Shown: piece after piece, positions 16,649 to 18,207 of the stretch
Numbering within the stretch: position 1 is the first letter of the stretch
Layout: each line of letters begins with the position of its first letter
Assembly (NCBI GenBank): GCA_021443405.1
Contig: JABUUA010000014.1
Span: forward strand, 1-18,207
From: Bacteroidaceae bacterium
GTDB taxonomy: Bacteria > Bacteroidota > Bacteroidia > Bacteroidales > Bacteroidaceae
Direction of reading: 5' to 3'
DNA: 18,207 bases
The notes under the pieces: model-generated
Told to the model about the DNA's origin: nothing
The model's input: only the letters and a program-made list of their open reading frames with translations
Databases searched by the model: none
Made by a program: the position numbers and the translations under genes

Positions 16649-17824
16649 ATGACAAACGAGCAATACGTTACCTTGCACCGCCGCGACGACGTGCGCGCCC
16701 TCGCTCTGAAACGAGCGCCTGAGGGTGTGGACTTGCGCTGGTGTCTGCAACAAATCGAAGGTCTCCAACTGGCTGAGCGCAAGCTCCCGCGGTGGGCCGC
16801 CGCCGAAGGACTGTGGTTTCCCCCGCGTCTGTCCATGGAACAGTGCTCTAGCGAGGCCACGGCCAGCTATAAGCGCATGTTGGTGGAGCGCCTTCTCCCC
16901 GAGGTGGAGCGCACCGAAATGACCGATCTCACCGGCGGATTTGGTGTCGATTTCAGTTACATTGCTCCTCTTTTTCGCACGGCTACCTATGTGGAACGAC
17001 TGTCGCATTTGTGTGATGTGGCACGGCACAACCTGCCCCTTCTCGGGCTGCCCGAGGCCCGCGTGCTGTGTGATGAGGCCGATGCCTACTTGTCTGCCGA
17101 CCACCGGCTCTCGTTGTTGTTCCTCGACCCAGCCCGTCGCGACACCGTCGGACGCAAGACGGTGGCCATAGCCGACTGCACGCCCGATGTGGCGCAGTTG
17201 CACGACCGGTTGCTGGAACAGGCGTCTGTTGTCCTCATCAAGCTATCGCCTATGCTCGACATCCGCGATGCGTTGCGCGCGCTGCCCTCGGTGAGCGAGG
17301 TGCACGTGGTGGGAGCGCAGGGCGAATGCAAGGATCTTTTGCTCGTGTTGCAGCGCGGCGCGCACGAGGTCACCTATCATTGTGCCGACCTGGGCGCAAC
17401 GCCTTCGCTCGTGGTGGCGAAGGAAACGGAACGGCACACCGCGCCGCGCGTGACCGATGGCGTGGGTGCTTATCTCTACGAACCCAATGCCTGCGTGCTG
17501 AAAGCGGGTCTGCAGGACGTGCTCTGCGAGCGCTACGGCGTGGGCAAACTGCATGCCATGAGTCATTTGTTTACGAGCGATGAGGCCGTCGCTGCCTTCC
17601 CGGGGCGTGGTTTCCGCGTGGAACAGGTGGGCGACTTCAGCAAACAAGGCGTGCGTCAGCTGTTGGCCGACGTGCGTCAGGCCAATCTCACCATCCGCAA
17701 CTTCCCGTCCACCGTGGCCGACTTGCGCCGCCAGCTCACGTTGAAAGAGGGTGGCGACGTCTATCTCTTTGCCACCACGCTGGCCGACGGCAGGCACGCG
17801 CTCATCCGTTGCCGAAAGATATGA
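16649..17824 (+). CDS. THUMP-like domain class I SAM methyltransferase (PG_1098 type)
   Basis: A 391-residue protein with a helical N-terminus (1-85), a class I methyltransferase domain (about 90-260) and a C-terminal part I recognise as the PG_1098 ferredoxin-like plus THUMP-like modules (about 275-390) of a family common in Bacteroidetes. Motif I reads DLTGGFGVD at 93-101, Glu116 in YVERLSH ends strand 2, and motif IV is LFLDPARRD at 157-165, reminiscent of the DPPR/DPxR loops of some RNA methyltransferases. THUMP domains bind RNA, so an RNA substrate is a reasonable guess, but none is established to my knowledge. It lies 29 bases after luxS and its stop overlaps the next start by 4 bases (ATGA). 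Confidence 0.88.
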   Translation: MTNEQYVTLHRRDDVRALALKRAPEGVDLRWCLQQIEGLQLAERKLPRWAAAEGLWFPPRLSMEQCSSEATASYKRMLVERLLPEVERTEMTDLTGGFGVDFSYIAPLFRTATYVERLSHLCDVARHNLPLLGLPEARVLCDEADAYLSADHRLSLLFLDPARRDTVGRKTVAIADCTPDVAQLHDRLLEQASVVLIKLSPMLDIRDALRALPSVSEVHVVGAQGECKDLLLVLQRGAHEVTYHCADLGATPSLVVAKETERHTAPRVTDGVGAYLYEPNACVLKAGLQDVLCERYGVGKLHAMSHLFTSDEAVAAFPGRGFRVEQVGDFSKQGVRQLLADVRQANLTIRNFPSTVADLRRQLTLKEGGDVYLFATTLADGRHALIRCRKI

Positions 17825-18207
17825 ATCGCACGACCGGCCTCTTTCTCTTGTGTCTGTTGCTTTTCTTCGGTGAACAGGCCAGTTTTTCGCAGACCGACTC
17901 CCTGCGTGTGATGTCGTGGAACGTGGAAAACCTGTTCGATACGCACCACGATTCTCTGAAACTCGACTACGATTTCCTACCCGACGGCGACTGTGGCTGG
18001 ACCCCCGTCCGCTATTGGCAGAAGTTGCACGACGTGGCGCGCGTGGTGATGTCGGCAGGCAACGACGACCGCGTGCCCGACCTTGTGGGTCTCTGCGAGG
18101 TGGAGAATGATACTGTGATGTTCGACCTCACGAGGCGCAGCGCCTTGCGTTCGTGTGGCTATCAGTATGTGATGACCGACAGTCCTGACGCGCGTGGTGT
18201 GGATGTT
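17821..18207 (+). CDS. Endonuclease/exonuclease/phosphatase family protein, 5' part
   Basis: The first 129 codons of a gene that runs off the right edge. Residues 1-23 (MNRTTGLFLLCLLLFFGEQA plus SFS) form a signal peptide with a likely cleavage site near SFSQ, so the protein is exported. The mature part starts with MSWNVENLFDT at 31-41, holding the metal-binding Asn34, and has LCEVEN at 91-96 with metal-binding Glu93; both are hallmarks of the EEP (DNase I-like) fold. The sequence ends in SPDARGVDV, the start of the motif that usually continues into the catalytic core. It could be a nuclease or a phosphodiesterase acting outside the cytoplasm. The ATG overlaps the stop of the THUMP-like methyltransferase by 4 bases. 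Confidence 0.9.
   Translation, partial: MNRTTGLFLLCLLLFFGEQASFSQTDSLRVMSWNVENLFDTHHDSLKLDYDFLPDGDCGWTPVRYWQKLHDVARVVMSAGNDDRVPDLVGLCEVENDTVMFDLTRRSALRSCGYQYVMTDSPDARGVDV

Overview
The window looks like chromosomal core sequence from a member of the Bacteroidales, most likely a fairly GC-rich Prevotella-type organism. Supporting signs are the gene families (DUF4924, a PG_1098-type THUMP-like methyltransferase, the TsaC–ClC–Fmt gene order, a fused large PurL), A-rich leaders instead of clear Shine-Dalgarno sequences, and a candidate promoter with the Bacteroidetes -33 TTTG / -7 TAnnTTTG pattern. The assignment rests on recognised protein families and gene order, not on a database search.

Layout. 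At the left edge (1-865) is one AT-rich plus-strand gene of unknown function that differs clearly in base composition from the rest. It converges on a minus-strand block running from about 9085 down to 1078. In transcription order that block holds a ROK-family glucokinase, a terminator, purL, a pair of short CHR (chromate-type) transporter genes with a 4-base overlap, an intergenic stretch with a palindrome and a good Bacteroidetes promoter, a six-helix DUF975-like membrane protein, and a secreted GH10 endo-xylanase that ends at a strong terminator. A divergent intergenic region (9086-9205) separates this block from the plus-strand block.

The plus-strand block fills 9206-18207 and reads as one tightly packed operon that continues past the right edge: LysE-family exporter, DUF4924, prfC (RF3), TsaC/Sua5-type YrdC protein, CLC chloride transporter with CBS domains, fmt, a class I SAM methyltransferase, luxS, a THUMP-like methyltransferase, and the start of a secreted endonuclease/exonuclease/phosphatase protein. 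No intergenic gap exceeds 29 bases and several starts overlap the preceding stop, so translational coupling is likely. The theme is translation (release factor recycling, t6A tRNA modification, initiator tRNA formylation, probable RNA methylation), with methyl-cycle recycling (LuxS) set between two SAM-dependent methyltransferases.

I saw no tRNA, rRNA, CRISPR array, insertion sequence or integrase, and no clearly new multi-gene system. The items most worth a second look are the channel-like residue pattern of the CLC protein, the palindrome just upstream of the DUF975/xylanase promoter, the luxS methyltransferase neighbourhood, and the compositionally foreign orphan gene at the left edge.
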